This document shows positions 1-8,704 of a stretch of DNA of 64,000 nucleotides, one piece after another. The position numbers were made by a program, and so were the translations under genes. How positions within the stretch are numbered: position 1 is the stretch's first letter; every line of letters begins with the position of its first letter. Source of the DNA: Streptomyces albus subsp. albus (lineage in GTDB: Bacteria > Actinomycetota > Actinomycetes > Streptomycetales > Streptomycetaceae); assembly GCF_000719865.1 (NCBI RefSeq), contig NZ_JOID01000001.1:1-64000 (forward strand), in the 5' to 3' direction. The notes under the pieces are model-generated. The model had not been told where the DNA came from and did no database searches. It worked only from the letters and a program-made list of their open reading frames with translations.

Positions 1-54
1 GGCGCGCTCAACGTCGCACACAGGGCCGGGCTGGTCCTCTGTGACGGTGCATAG
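1..54 (+). CDS. Possible C-terminal tail of a TnpB-like protein (partial, cut by window edge)
   Basis: The first frame is open from the window edge and reads GALNVAHRAGLVLCDGA before a TAG stop at 52-54. The pattern of Asn then an Ala-Gly-Leu run just before the stop resembles the tail that follows the last zinc-finger and catalytic Asp of TnpB nucleases (IS200/IS605 and IS1341 types), usually of the form D-x-N-G-A-x-N. Only 17 residues are visible, so this call depends largely on the element-type hairpin found directly downstream. The rest of the gene would lie to the left of the window. Confidence 0.35.
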   Translation, partial: GALNVAHRAGLVLCDGA

Positions 55-60
55 CCACCG

Positions 61-100
61 CCACAGGAAGCCCGCGACTTCAGTCGTGGGTGGAGTCACG
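61..100 (+). mobile_element. Right-end hairpin / omegaRNA-like 3' end of an IS200/IS605-family element
   Basis: Positions 71-78 (CCCGCGAC) and 83-90 (GTCGTGGG) form an 8-bp stem with one G-U pair around a TTCA loop, followed by GGAGTCAC at 92-99. This is the typical form of the right end of IS605-family and TnpB-bearing elements, which doubles as the 3' scaffold of the omegaRNA guide. It lies 16 bases after the TnpB-like stop. If correct, the element ends near 99 and the next bases are the flank (guide-equivalent) sequence. Confidence 0.55.
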
Positions 101-860
101 AATTCCCGTCCGCTTGGCCTGTGCCTTCGTTCCTGCCCGTCAGGACGAGCGACTCGGTGCGGCGGGTTCTGTTCTTCGCGGGTGGGACGGAGCACATCCG
201 TGGGACCCCGGAGGCGGAACGGAGCCCGCCGTCCGGGCGTCCGGGGCCCGGGAGATCAGCGGTTCGCGGTGCCGGAGGACTCGGGAGACGGGGTGAAAAC
301 CCGGTCGCAGTGCGGCCAGTGGCGGAAGTCCCGGTGTGCTCGGCGGCGTTGTCCGGGGCTTCTTCGGTCCGGGGGACTGTGCCGGCCCGGGGGGCGCCTT
401 CGGGCCGGGCGCCCCCCTCCGTCCCGCTCTTCGGGGAGGGCGTTGTTCCGCCGTCCGCCTCGGTGCCGTCGGCCGGTCCGGTGTCGCCGACGGGTCCGGT
501 GTCGCCAACGGGTCCGGTGTCGCTCACCGGTGCGGTGCGTGTGCCTGCCTCGGCGGCGGCTCCGGCAGATCTGGCGTCTTCAGCGGAACCGGCCGCCCCC
601 GCCCAATCCGTCGACTGGCGTCCCCGCTCCGCCGGTTGACGTGTGCTGGTCTGCCCCGCCGCCCTCAGTCGGACCGGCTCCCCCGCCGTCTCCCGCTCCC
701 GCTCCCCCGCCGCGTCCCGTTCCCGGGCCGCGTCCGCCAGGGCCCAGAGGCGGTGCAGCGTGCGCAGCTCGTCCGGAGCCGCTCCGCAGGCGACGGCGAG
801 CCGGTGGAGGCTTCCGTAGTCCTGCGGGACGGAGGTCCCCCGGCAGTAGCGGTGCAGGCC
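96..860 (-). pseudogene. Truncated HTH (XRE-type) regulator remnant
   Basis: Reading the minus strand from about 860 gives LHRYCRGTSVPQDYGSL, then a segment on a cognate Ala-Cys-Gly-Ala-x-Pro pattern and LHRLWALADAAR. This matches the second half of the helix-turn-helix and following helix of the abundant Streptomyces XRE-type proteins. The first half of the HTH and the start codon, expected at higher coordinates, are missing: the sequence there belongs to the inhibitor gene on the other strand. Downstream it runs into low-complexity sequence with a repeated DTGPVG motif and stops at 96-98, where the stop codon is formed by the end of the mobile-element sequence. Both ends therefore look lost. 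It should not make a working DNA-binding protein. Confidence 0.6.
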
Positions 861-1172
861 GCGCCCGCGGCCGTGGACTGCGCGACGGGCGACGTGTGCT
901 TCTGGACCGGTTACGACTTCACCGGCAAGAAGTGCGCCTGGGACATCGCCGACCCCGACTGGCAGAACGGGGCCATCAAGTGCTCCTGGGCCGCCACCAC
1001 CAACGTCGAGTCGGTGTGGAACGCCGGCACCGGCAGCTACTCGGGCGTGGCCTACTACAAGGGCGCCAACTACACCGACCGGGTCGGCTGCACCCGCAAC
1101 CAGCACGGCGGCAATCTGGCCGGCACCTACAAGGTCCGCTCCCACAAGTGGATCACCAGTAGCTGCGGCTGA
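843..1172 (+). pseudogene. Peptidase inhibitor family I36-like domain lacking its signal peptide
   Basis: From about 873 the plus strand encodes a mature I36-type domain (Streptomyces metalloproteinase inhibitor fold): VDCATGDVCFW, then a Tyr-Thr-Gly-Lys segment and four further cysteine or tryptophan landmarks, ending at TAG/TGA 1170-1172 with SSCG. Such proteins are secreted and need an N-terminal signal peptide, but upstream of 843 the frame enters arginine-rich sequence that is the complement of the HTH remnant. Only a possible signal-peptide tail (VQAAPAAVDC) is left. An open frame continues upstream to 336 without a credible ribosome site, so the gene is best read as a 5'-truncated copy. 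Confidence 0.6.
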
Positions 1173-1384
1173 CAGCTGCCCCGGATGACCCGCCCCCCGG
1201 GAGGGGCCGGACCCGACCCCACCGGGTCCGGCCCCGGCGGGCGCCGCGGCGGCGGCGCACGACGGGCGGCGGTGACGTGCGGGCGCGGGGGCCCGCACGC
1301 CGTCGCCGTCCGTGCGGGCTCCCGGCGCGCCCGTGCCGACCACGCGGCCGCGCCGGACCGCCCCCTCCCCGCTCTCCGTTGGCA

Positions 1385-1396
1385 GAAAGCGCTTCC
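1385..1396 (+). promoter_or_regulatory. LacI-family-like operator upstream of the GH30 gene
   Basis: GAAAGCGCTTCC contains a perfect 8-bp core palindrome AAGCGCTT (1387-1394), the core often seen in operators of LacI-family sugar repressors in actinomycetes. It lies 75 bases before the start of the galactanase gene. No LacI gene is in the window. A possible -35 (TTGGCA, 1379-1384) abuts it but no good -10 was found. Confidence 0.35.
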
Positions 1397-1469
1397 CGCC
1401 CTCTCGACAACCCCTTCCCGCCCCACCAGGCTGCTACCCGGCCGGGGCGACGGACGAGAGGAGACGCCC

Positions 1470-2936
1470 GTGAGGCGCAGGACGTTACTGACGGCGGCCG
1501 GCGGGGTGCTGCTGGGCACCGCCGTGGCCCCGGGCACGGCGCGCGCCGACGCGACGGTGCGGGTGGAGCCGGGCACGGACTACGGGGCCTGGGAGGGCTG
1601 GGGCACCTCGCTCGCCTGGTGGGCGAACGTCTTCGGCGACCGGGACGACTTCGCCGACGCCTTCTTCACCCTGAACGATGTCCCGTACAACGGCCGTACG
1701 CTCCCCGGGCTGGGTCTGAACATCGCCCGCTACAACCTCGGCGCGTGCAGCTGGACCAGCGTGGACGGCGCGTCGATGGCCGTCTCGCCCAACATCCCCC
1801 GCTTCAAGCAGATCGAGGGTTTCTGGCAAGACTGGCGCGACGAGGACCCGGACTCCTCCGCCTGGAACTGGAACGCCGACGCCCGGCAGCGGGGCGCCCT
1901 GCTCCGCGCCCACCGGCGCGGCGCCCGGGCCGAGTTGTTCTCCAACTCCCCGATGTGGTGGATGTGCCTCAACCACAACCCGTCCGGCGCGGCCGACGGC
2001 GGCAACAACCTCCAGCCGTGGAATTACCGGCAGTTCGCCACCTATCTCGCGGTCACGGCGCGGCGGTCCCGCGACGCCTGGGGCGTGCCGTTCGTCTCCG
2101 TGGAGCCGTTCAACGAGCCGTCCTCTGACTGGTGGCGGGCGGACGGCCGGCAGGAGGGCTGCCACATCGACGCCGGGGTGCAGGCCACCGTGCTCGGCCA
2201 TCTCCGGGCGGAACTCGACCGTCTGGGACTGTCCGGCACGCCGATCGCCGCGTCCGACGAGACGAGCTACGACCTGGCCCGCACCACCTGGGCGTCCTTC
2301 GACGCGGGGACCCGGGCGCTGGTCGACCGGGTCAACGTGCACGGCTACCAGGGGTCGGGCGGCCGCCGGGACCTGCTGCACCAGGAGGTCACCGGCGCAG
2401 GCAAGACCCTGTGGAACTCCGAGACCGGCCAGAACGACGCGACGGGCCTGTCGTTGGCCACCAACCTCTTCCTGGACTTCCGCTGGCTGCACCCCAGCGC
2501 GTGGGTCTACTGGCAGGTGATGGACCCCAGCCCCGGCTGGGCGATGATCGCGTACGACCCGGACACCCTGCGGCCCGGTGCCGTGCAGACCAAGTACTAC
2601 GTGTTCGCGCAGTTCACCCGGCACATCCGGCCCGGGATGCGCGTTCTCGGCACGAGCGCGGGCAACAGCATCGCCGCGTACGACCCGGACGCCCGGCGGC
2701 TGGTCGTAGTGGCGGTCAACCCGGGCGAGGCCCAGACGCTGACCTTCGACCTCTCCGGCTTCGGGCGGGCGGCGGGCGGGCCGGACGGCCGGGTCACGCG
2801 CTGGTCCACGCACACCTCCGGTGGCGGCGACCTCTACGCCCGGCACACCGACACCCGTCTGACGGGCACGTCGGTGAGCGTGCCGTTCGCGGCGGGCCAG
2901 ATCCAGACGCTGGAGATCAACGATGTGACGGAGTGA
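1470..2936 (+). CDS. Secreted GH30 endo-beta-1,6-galactanase-like glycoside hydrolase
   Basis: This 488-aa protein belongs to glycoside hydrolase family 30, whose Streptomyces members include endo-beta-1,6-galactanases acting on arabinogalactan side chains. The N-terminus (VRRRTLLTAAGG then AVAPGTARA) is a Tat-type signal peptide. The catalytic domain shows YGAWEGWGTSLAWW at about 38-51, the acid/base Glu216 in VEPFNEP and the nucleophile Glu318 in LWNSETG, followed by a beta-sandwich ending at the C-terminus. The GTG at 1470 was chosen because the twin-arginine motif follows at once and GAGAGGAGA lies 8 bases upstream; the longer frame upstream is low-complexity. It stands alone, with a LacI-type palindrome in front, so induction by a galactan-derived sugar is plausible. 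The precise substrate is inferred from family only. Confidence 0.85.
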   Translation: MRRRTLLTAAGGVLLGTAVAPGTARADATVRVEPGTDYGAWEGWGTSLAWWANVFGDRDDFADAFFTLNDVPYNGRTLPGLGLNIARYNLGACSWTSVDGASMAVSPNIPRFKQIEGFWQDWRDEDPDSSAWNWNADARQRGALLRAHRRGARAELFSNSPMWWMCLNHNPSGAADGGNNLQPWNYRQFATYLAVTARRSRDAWGVPFVSVEPFNEPSSDWWRADGRQEGCHIDAGVQATVLGHLRAELDRLGLSGTPIAASDETSYDLARTTWASFDAGTRALVDRVNVHGYQGSGGRRDLLHQEVTGAGKTLWNSETGQNDATGLSLATNLFLDFRWLHPSAWVYWQVMDPSPGWAMIAYDPDTLRPGAVQTKYYVFAQFTRHIRPGMRVLGTSAGNSIAAYDPDARRLVVVAVNPGEAQTLTFDLSGFGRAAGGPDGRVTRWSTHTSGGGDLYARHTDTRLTGTSVSVPFAAGQIQTLEINDVTE

Positions 2937-3023
2937 AGGAGCGGCGGGGCGGGCCCCGCGCATCCGGCGGACGGCCGTGGGCAGGGGGTAGCGGGCCGTG
3001 AGCCCGGGGCCGTGGCCCGCCCC

Positions 3024-3731
3024 TCAGTCGAGGATGTGCCGCAGATACGCGCGCGGGTCGTCGAGGTAGCGGCGCCAGTGGTCGACCAGGGCCAGATCGT
3101 TCCAGGACGTGCGGCGCATGCCGTGGTCGCCGACCTCGATGATGTCGGCGCCGGGCAGCGCGGTCAGCAGCGGGGAGTGGGTGGCGCAGACGACCTGGCC
3201 GCCGTTCTTCACCAACTGGTCGAGATGACCGAGGAGTTCGAGGCAGGAGGAGAAGGAGAGCGCAGCCTCCGGCTCGTCCATCACATACAGGCCGGGCTGG
3301 AGGAACTTCCCGCGGAACGCCGCGAGGAAGCCCTCGCCGTGGCTGACCGAGTCGGGGGCGAACCCTTCCCGGTCCAGCGCGTCGAGGGCCGTCTCGGCGC
3401 GCAGGAAGAAGCCCTTGCGGGCGGCCCAGTTGCCGAGCATGCGGCGTCCGCGCGGCGCCGCCTCGAAGCGGATCCGCTCGCCGAGGACGGACTTGCCGCG
3501 GTGGCTGGCGTAGCGCCAGTCGTGCGAGCCGCCGTAGGGGTCCAGCCCGAAGGCTTCGGCGAGGGCCTCGACCAGGGTGGACTTGCCCGAGCCGTTCTCG
3601 CCGACGAGGAAGGTCACCGGCGCCGTGAAACGCAGCCCGTCCGCCAGGAGGCCGCGCACACAGGGCACGGACCAGGGCCACTCCCCCTCGTCGTGCGACT
3701 CCACATGTGCGTACGCGCGTTCGACGATCAC
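3024..3731 (-). CDS. AAA-family ATPase (SMC/RecF-like, short)
   Basis: The 235-aa product is a compact ABC-type ATPase without membrane segments. It has a Walker A motif LVGENGSGKST at about residues 42-52, a Walker B with MDEPEAALS, and a switch histidine in CATHSPLL, with no coiled-coil hinge between them. Proteins of this size (AAA_21/AAA_23 type) are common single genes in Streptomyces and have no assigned role; some accompany nucleases in defence systems but none is adjacent here. The start at GTG 3731 (VIVERAYAH) is preferred over the longer frame, whose N-terminus is Pro/Arg/Ala-rich low complexity. It converges with the galactanase gene. Confidence 0.75.
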   Translation of the reverse strand: MIVERAYAHVESHDEGEWPWSVPCVRGLLADGLRFTAPVTFLVGENGSGKSTLVEALAEAFGLDPYGGSHDWRYASHRGKSVLGERIRFEAAPRGRRMLGNWAARKGFFLRAETALDALDREGFAPDSVSHGEGFLAAFRGKFLQPGLYVMDEPEAALSFSSCLELLGHLDQLVKNGGQVVCATHSPLLTALPGADIIEVGDHGMRRTSWNDLALVDHWRRYLDDPRAYLRHILD

Positions 3732-3880
3732 GGGCCGAGTCTCGCACAGGGCGGGTTCCTCCGACGCGCGCGGCGCGGCCGGCGGCGGCTCCCCGCGCGG
3801 GCACGGGGCCGCGGACGGGCGGGCACGGGGACCGGGTCCGGCAGGCACGGGGACCCGGCCCGGGCGGGCGGGCCGTCCCG

Positions 3881-4657
3881 TTACCGGGGATCCGGCAGCA
3901 GCGGCCCCGGCGGGGCGGTCGCCGCGAGGCGCACGAGGGCGCCGGCGATGTCGCGGAGCTTCATGTTGGTGCGCTGGGAGAGGTTGACCAGCAGCTGGAA
4001 GGCGTCCTCGGGACCGCAGCGGCGCTCGGCCTGGACGATGCCGATGGCCTGGTCGATCACGGCGCGCGAGCGCAGCGCCCGCTGGAGCTGGGCGATCTCC
4101 TCCTCCAGTTCCCGCCGGCGTCTGGTGTCGTCGGCTGCCTGCTCGACGTGCTCCGCGTAGCGACGCTGGGCGACCACGGAGTGGGTGCGGGGGGTGGGGG
4201 TGTCGGCCTGTTCATAGGCCGATTCGACCCGCCGCAGGTCCTCGTGGAAGGCGGTGACGTCCTCGACGTGGTGCAGGATCGCGGTGATCTCGCCGCCGGG
4301 GCCGGTGACCGGGCTGTTGACGGGGCTCCAGTACATGTCACGGAAGCCGCGCGGGCTGTCCCGGAAGGGGATGGGGTACTTCTGGACCTTCATGGTGTCC
4401 ACGCCCCCGGTTCGCAGGACGCGCCCCAGCGAGGCGCTGAGCTTCGCCACCCCGTCCGCCTCGGGGTCGTGGGGGTCGTCGGGGAACGCGTCGAACATGT
4501 GCTGCCCGAGCAGTTCCTCCCGCTCCCTGAAGGTCGCCGACGCGTAGGCGCGGTTGACGTCGCTGATCACCAGATCGGTGGTGAGGACGAGCAGGGGCGC
4601 GGTCGTGGCGTGGAAGACAGCCTCGAAGTCGCTGGGGGACGCGTCGCGCGGTGCCAT
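3881..4657 (-). CDS. PAS and ANTAR domain RNA-binding antiterminator
   Basis: This 258-aa soluble protein has a PAS domain (about 10-133, starting FEAVFHATTAPLLV and containing the MFDAFPDDP segment), a coiled stretch (about 155-185) and an ANTAR domain (about 186-245, with RAVIDQAIGIVQAERRCG and the aromatic-free Leu-Ser-x-Arg-Thr-Asn core). ANTAR proteins bind paired hairpins in nascent RNA and prevent termination; the PAS domain probably senses a small ligand or redox signal. The gene lies 26 bases after the stop of the MFS gene on the same strand, so it may be the last gene of the stress-related run that begins with the DJ-1 gene. The ATG at 4657 was chosen because it precedes the PAS domain directly. 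Confidence 0.85.
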   Translation of the reverse strand: MAPRDASPSDFEAVFHATTAPLLVLTTDLVISDVNRAYASATFREREELLGQHMFDAFPDDPHDPEADGVAKLSASLGRVLRTGGVDTMKVQKYPIPFRDSPRGFRDMYWSPVNSPVTGPGGEITAILHHVEDVTAFHEDLRRVESAYEQADTPTPRTHSVVAQRRYAEHVEQAADDTRRRRELEEEIAQLQRALRSRAVIDQAIGIVQAERRCGPEDAFQLLVNLSQRTNMKLRDIAGALVRLAATAPPGPLLPDPR

Positions 4658-4683
4658 GCCCAGAACGTAACCCGTCTCGTGCA

Positions 4684-6324
4684 TCACAATCTTCCCAGGA
4701 GCCCGGGGAGGACCACGTCGCCGGCGTCGTCCGCGGCCCGCCGGTCCGACGCCTGCCGGTCCGCGGCCTGCCGGTCCGCGGCCGGTCCCGCCTCCAGGAC
4801 GACTCGGGCCGGCGGCCGGTCGAGGTTCAGGCCGGCCAGGGCGACGAGCACGACGAGGGCGAAGGCGGCACCACCCAAACCGAAGCTCAGCGTGTACTGG
4901 ATCTCGGCGGGCAGGGCGGGGGCCCCCGGCGGCAGGTCGGGCAGCGTATTGGCGGCGAGGAGCGTGGTGATGACGGCGCTCGCCACGGAGCTGCCCACCG
5001 ACCGGGAGATGGAGTTGATGCCATTGGCGATACCGCTCTGGTGCGCCGGTACGCCGGCGACGATGAAGGCGGGCAGGGTGGCGAATCCGAACGCCACGGC
5101 GACGCCGGTCAGGACACCCCCGGTGACGACCGCCGCGGGCGCGCTGTGGGCGAGGGCGAGCAGGGCGAAGCCGGTGACTCCCGCGCAGGCTCCGGCGGCC
5201 AGGGTGATCCGGGCGCCGATCCTGCGGACCAGCGCCCCGCCGAGCTGGGCCGCCACGAGTGAGGCCATGGCCCCCGGCAGCAGGTAGAGGACGGAGGCCC
5301 GCAGCACGGAGGCGCCGAAGCCGTACCCGGCGAGCTCCCGGGGCGTCTGCACCAGGTAGGAGATGCCGATGAACTGGGTGAACATGCCGAAGCCGAGCAG
5401 CACTCCGGCGATGTTGGTGAAGAGCACGGGCCGCAGCACGAACATCCGCATGTCCACCATCGGTTCGCGCACCCGGCGCTCCACCAGCACCCACGCGGCC
5501 GTCGCCACCGCCGCGCCCGCGAGGCAGCCGAGCACCGGGGGCGAGCCCCAGCCCCAGCCGTTGCCCTGGGACACCGGCAGCAGGAAGAGCACCAGGGCCG
5601 TGGCGAGGAGGGCCGCGCCCGCCCAGTCCGTGCGGCCGCCCGCGGGCTCCGGGGACGGCGGCACGGCCAGGGCCACGGCCGCCAGCGCGACGGCCGACAG
5701 CACCGCGGCGAGCCAGAAGACGCGGTCGTAGCCGGCCTCCGGGCCCCGCGTGAGCAGTCCCGCGCCGACCAGCGCGAACCCGCTGCCGAACGCCAGGGTT
5801 CCGCTGACGAGCCCCATGGCGCCGGGCAACCGGTCGGCCGGCAGCTCGTCGCGCAGGACGGAGAGCGCGAGGGGAAAGATCGCGGTGGAGGCTCCCTGCA
5901 TCACGCGGGCGGTGATGAGCAGGGGGAGCGAGCTGGCCGTGGCCGCGAGGACGGAACCGGCGACGGTCAGCGCCAGGACACCGAGCAGCACGGGCCGTTT
6001 GCCGCGCTGGTCGCCGAGCCGTCCCAGCAGCGGGGTGAACACGGCGGCGGAGAGCAGGGTCGCGGTGATCAGCCAGCTCGCTCCGGAGGAGGTGAGGGAC
6101 AGCTCCTCCCGGATGACGGGCAGGATCGGCACGACCAGGGTCTGCATCATGGAGACGACCATGGCGGCCGACCCGAGCGCCAGGACGAGAACGGGACCGG
6201 GGACGGAGCCGGGGGCGGGCCCGGCGACACGGCCGGCGACGCGGACGCGGCCGGGGTCGGAGCCGCGGCTCCGGGACGGGGACAGGACGCCCCGGGGCCG
6301 TCGCGTGCGGTGGGCTGGTGGCAT
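4684..6324 (-). CDS. MFS drug-resistance-type transporter (DHA2-like)
   Basis: This 546-aa protein is a major facilitator of the 14-helix drug:proton antiporter type. After a roughly 45-residue basic and Pro/Gly-rich leader it shows VLVLALGSAAMVVSMMQTLV as helix 1 and the loop 2-3 motif LGRLGDQRGKRPVL, and a motif C-like GLVSGTLAFGSGFALVG. About 14 hydrophobic segments follow, then a hydrophilic tail in which AADRQ is repeated. Such proteins export antibiotics, aldehydes or other toxic metabolites at the plasma membrane. It is downstream of an aldehyde dehydrogenase gene in the same direction. The ATG at 6324 was used, but an internal start nearer helix 1 is possible. Confidence 0.85.
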   Translation of the reverse strand: MPPAHRTRRPRGVLSPSRSRGSDPGRVRVAGRVAGPAPGSVPGPVLVLALGSAAMVVSMMQTLVVPILPVIREELSLTSSGASWLITATLLSAAVFTPLLGRLGDQRGKRPVLLGVLALTVAGSVLAATASSLPLLITARVMQGASTAIFPLALSVLRDELPADRLPGAMGLVSGTLAFGSGFALVGAGLLTRGPEAGYDRVFWLAAVLSAVALAAVALAVPPSPEPAGGRTDWAGAALLATALVLFLLPVSQGNGWGWGSPPVLGCLAGAAVATAAWVLVERRVREPMVDMRMFVLRPVLFTNIAGVLLGFGMFTQFIGISYLVQTPRELAGYGFGASVLRASVLYLLPGAMASLVAAQLGGALVRRIGARITLAAGACAGVTGFALLALAHSAPAAVVTGGVLTGVAVAFGFATLPAFIVAGVPAHQSGIANGINSISRSVGSSVASAVITTLLAANTLPDLPPGAPALPAEIQYTLSFGLGGAAFALVVLVALAGLNLDRPPARVVLEAGPAADRQAADRQASDRRAADDAGDVVLPGLLGRL

Positions 6325-6431
6325 GTCGGTGTCGGTGCTTTCTGGGCGTTCGGGCCCCGGCCGGGGCCGGGCCGGATCCGCCCGTACCGGGCGGCACGGC
6401 GGGAGGGCGCCGGCCGGACCGGTCGGGGGAC

Positions 6432-7790
6432 TCAGGAGAGCGGCACGTCCAGGACAGCCTTGTGGTGGCTGAACGTGGCGAGCGAGTAGCGGCCGTGGTA
6501 GCTGCCCGTGCCGCTGGGGCCGACGCCGCCGAACGGCAGCTCGGGGACGGCGAGGTGGTAGATGGGCAGGCCGAAGTTGAGTGCCCCGGAGGAGGTCTCG
6601 GCGGCCAGCCGCTCCCGCGTGGCGTCGTTGTCCGTGAAGGCGTACAGGGCGAGCGGCTTGTCGCGCTCGTTGATGAACGCGATCGCCTCGTCGAGTCCGT
6701 CCACGGTGACGATGGGCAGCACGGGGCCGAAGATCTCCTCGCGCATCACCGGCGCGTCCGGCTCCACGTCGGCCAGCACCGTGGGGGCGATGTACCGGTC
6801 GCCGCGGTCGTGGCTGCCGCCGGTCACCGTCCGCCCCGAGTCCAGGAGCGCCGCCACGCGGTCGAAGTGGCGCTCGTTGACGATGCGCCCGTACGCGTCG
6901 GAGGACTGCGGGTCGGGGCCGAAGAGCTGCTCGATGACGGCCGTGAGGGCCGTTTCGAGGGCGCGGGCGGTGTCCGGGTCGGTGAGGACGTAGTCCGGGG
7001 CGACGCAGGTCTGCCCGGCGTTGGCGAACTTGGTCGCCGCGAGACGGGCGGCCGTCGTGGCCAGGTCGGCGTCGCGGTCGACGAACGCGGGTGATTTGCC
7101 GCCGAGTTCGAGGGTCACCGGGGTGAGGTGCTCGGCGGCCGCCTTCATGACGATGCGGCCGACCGTGCCGTTGCCGGTGTAGAAGACGTGGTCGAAGGGC
7201 TGGGCCAGCAGGGCGGTGGTCTCCGGGACAGCGCCCTCCACCACGGCGACGGCGTCTTCGTCCAGATATTCCGGCAGCAGCCGGGCCATCAGTGCCGAGG
7301 TGGCCGGGGACAGCTCGCTCGGCTTGGCCACCACCGCGTTGCCCGCGGCCAGTGCGCCCGCGACCGGTACCAGCAGCAGGTTGACGGGGTAGTTCCAGGC
7401 GGATATGACCAGGGCCACGCCCAGGGGGTCGTACTGGGTGCGGGCCGTGGTGCCCTCGGGGAAGGCGGCCTCGGGGACGCCCGCGGGCCGCGGGCGCAGC
7501 CACTCCTCCAGGTGCTCCAGGTAGTGGTCGATCTCGGTGACGGTGGCCGCGATCTCCATGGAGTCGGATTCGGCGCGGCTCTTGCGGAGGTCCGTGTGGA
7601 GGGCGGCGGCGATGGCGTCGCCGTTCTCGGTCAGCAGCGCGCGCAGCCGGGAGAGCTGTTCCTTGCGCCAGGCGAGCGGCTTGGTGCGCCCGCTGCGGAA
7701 GGTGGCGCGCAAGCGGCCGGTGAGGGCCGCCGCGTGCTCGGTGGTGAATCCGGTGCCGGTGCCCTGGCGGGTGGTCGGGGTCGCTGTCAC
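6432..7790 (-). CDS. Aldehyde dehydrogenase, class 3-like
   Basis: A 452-aa NAD(P)-dependent aldehyde dehydrogenase that oxidises aldehydes to acids in the cytoplasm. The catalytic Cys262 is in NAGQTCVAP and the general base Glu228 in LELGGKSP. The nucleotide-binding part includes SAWNYPVN (130-136) and AKPSELSP. The length (about 450) and the FGGVGPSGTGSYHG block near the C-terminus fit the class 3 / fatty aldehyde dehydrogenase and coniferyl aldehyde dehydrogenase branch. It sits between a TetR gene and an MFS exporter in the same direction, which suggests a role in removing reactive aldehydes. The substrate cannot be told from sequence. Confidence 0.9.
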   Translation of the reverse strand: MTATPTTRQGTGTGFTTEHAAALTGRLRATFRSGRTKPLAWRKEQLSRLRALLTENGDAIAAALHTDLRKSRAESDSMEIAATVTEIDHYLEHLEEWLRPRPAGVPEAAFPEGTTARTQYDPLGVALVISAWNYPVNLLLVPVAGALAAGNAVVAKPSELSPATSALMARLLPEYLDEDAVAVVEGAVPETTALLAQPFDHVFYTGNGTVGRIVMKAAAEHLTPVTLELGGKSPAFVDRDADLATTAARLAATKFANAGQTCVAPDYVLTDPDTARALETALTAVIEQLFGPDPQSSDAYGRIVNERHFDRVAALLDSGRTVTGGSHDRGDRYIAPTVLADVEPDAPVMREEIFGPVLPIVTVDGLDEAIAFINERDKPLALYAFTDNDATRERLAAETSSGALNFGLPIYHLAVPELPFGGVGPSGTGSYHGRYSLATFSHHKAVLDVPLS

Positions 7791-8003
7791 GGTCGTGTCC
7801 CGTTCTGTTCGAGGGGTGGTCGGGAGGGCTGCGGGGCCCGCCCGCGGCCGGCGGCTGTCCGGCGGGGCGCGGAGGGCCGGATGAGGGGTCCGGCTGTGCC
7901 GGACGAGGGCGGAGGCAGGAGGGTGGGACGGGGAGGCGGAACAGGGAAACCGGGCGGGGAACAGCCGGGCGGACGGGGCTGGTTCACCGCCGGGGCACGC
8001 GGA

Positions 8004-8702
8004 TCAAGGGGCGGCGCGCGCTTCGCCGAGCAGTCCCGCGAGGAGCGCGTCCACCGCCGGGCGGAGGAGCTGTTCGCCGCCGGGTACGGACTCCAGGCCG
8101 AGCACGAGGGCGATGCAGATGTCGGCCGCCTCGGCGGGACCGACCGCCCCGACGGAACCGGCCGCCCCGGCGCCGCCCGGCCACCGGGGGTCCGGCTCTC
8201 CGGCGCCTGCCCGGCGGGTGTCCGCCGCCGGGCGGGCCGGCCCGGCCGCGTCCCGCTCCGCCGGGTTCGCGTCCCCGAGGCACGCGTCCACGAGGCCCGC
8301 CCCGGTGAAGACGCCGATCAGCAGCGTGCGCAGGCCGGCGGTGAACCCGTGGCAGATGTCGCCGAACAACCGGGCCTTCTCGTCGAGGAGTTCGGCGGTG
8401 TGCGGCGAGTCCCCGGCCAGTTCCAGGACCAGCCCGAGCTTGGCCTCCAGGACGCCCCGGACCCGGGTCGCGGGCGGGGCGTCGGCCGACGCGGCCCGCC
8501 GGGCCCGCTCCAGCGCCCGCGTGTGCAGACGCTCGGCGAGCCGGCGGACCGCGTCGTCCTTGCCGCGGACGTACTGGTAGACCGCCGACCGGGACACGCC
8601 CATCGCGCCGGCGATGTCGTCCACCGTGGTGCGCCGTACGCCGTACCGGGTGAGGCAGTCGTACGTGGCGTCCAGGACCTCCGTGAGCCGGTCGCCGCCC
8701 AT
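8004..8702 (-). CDS. TetR-family transcriptional regulator
   Basis: This 232-aa protein starts with a TetR N-terminal helix-turn-helix (about residues 8-52; TVDDIAGAMGVSRSAVYQYVRGKDDAV is its core region) and continues as an all-helical ligand-binding domain interrupted at about 165-200 by a Pro/Gly/Ala-rich insert. Its ATG at 8702 is only two bases after the stop of the DJ-1 gene, so the two are translationally coupled. It likely senses a toxic metabolite and represses its own operon. A good palindrome, the possible operator, lies upstream of the DJ-1 gene. Confidence 0.85.
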   Translation of the reverse strand: MGGDRLTEVLDATYDCLTRYGVRRTTVDDIAGAMGVSRSAVYQYVRGKDDAVRRLAERLHTRALERARRAASADAPPATRVRGVLEAKLGLVLELAGDSPHTAELLDEKARLFGDICHGFTAGLRTLLIGVFTGAGLVDACLGDANPAERDAAGPARPAADTRRAGAGEPDPRWPGGAGAAGSVGAVGPAEAADICIALVLGLESVPGGEQLLRPAVDALLAGLLGEARAAP

Positions 8703-8704
8703 GG

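Noticed and set aside
336..872. N-terminal extension of the I36 inhibitor frame
   Set aside because: Arg/Gly/Pro-rich complement of the HTH remnant with no signal peptide.
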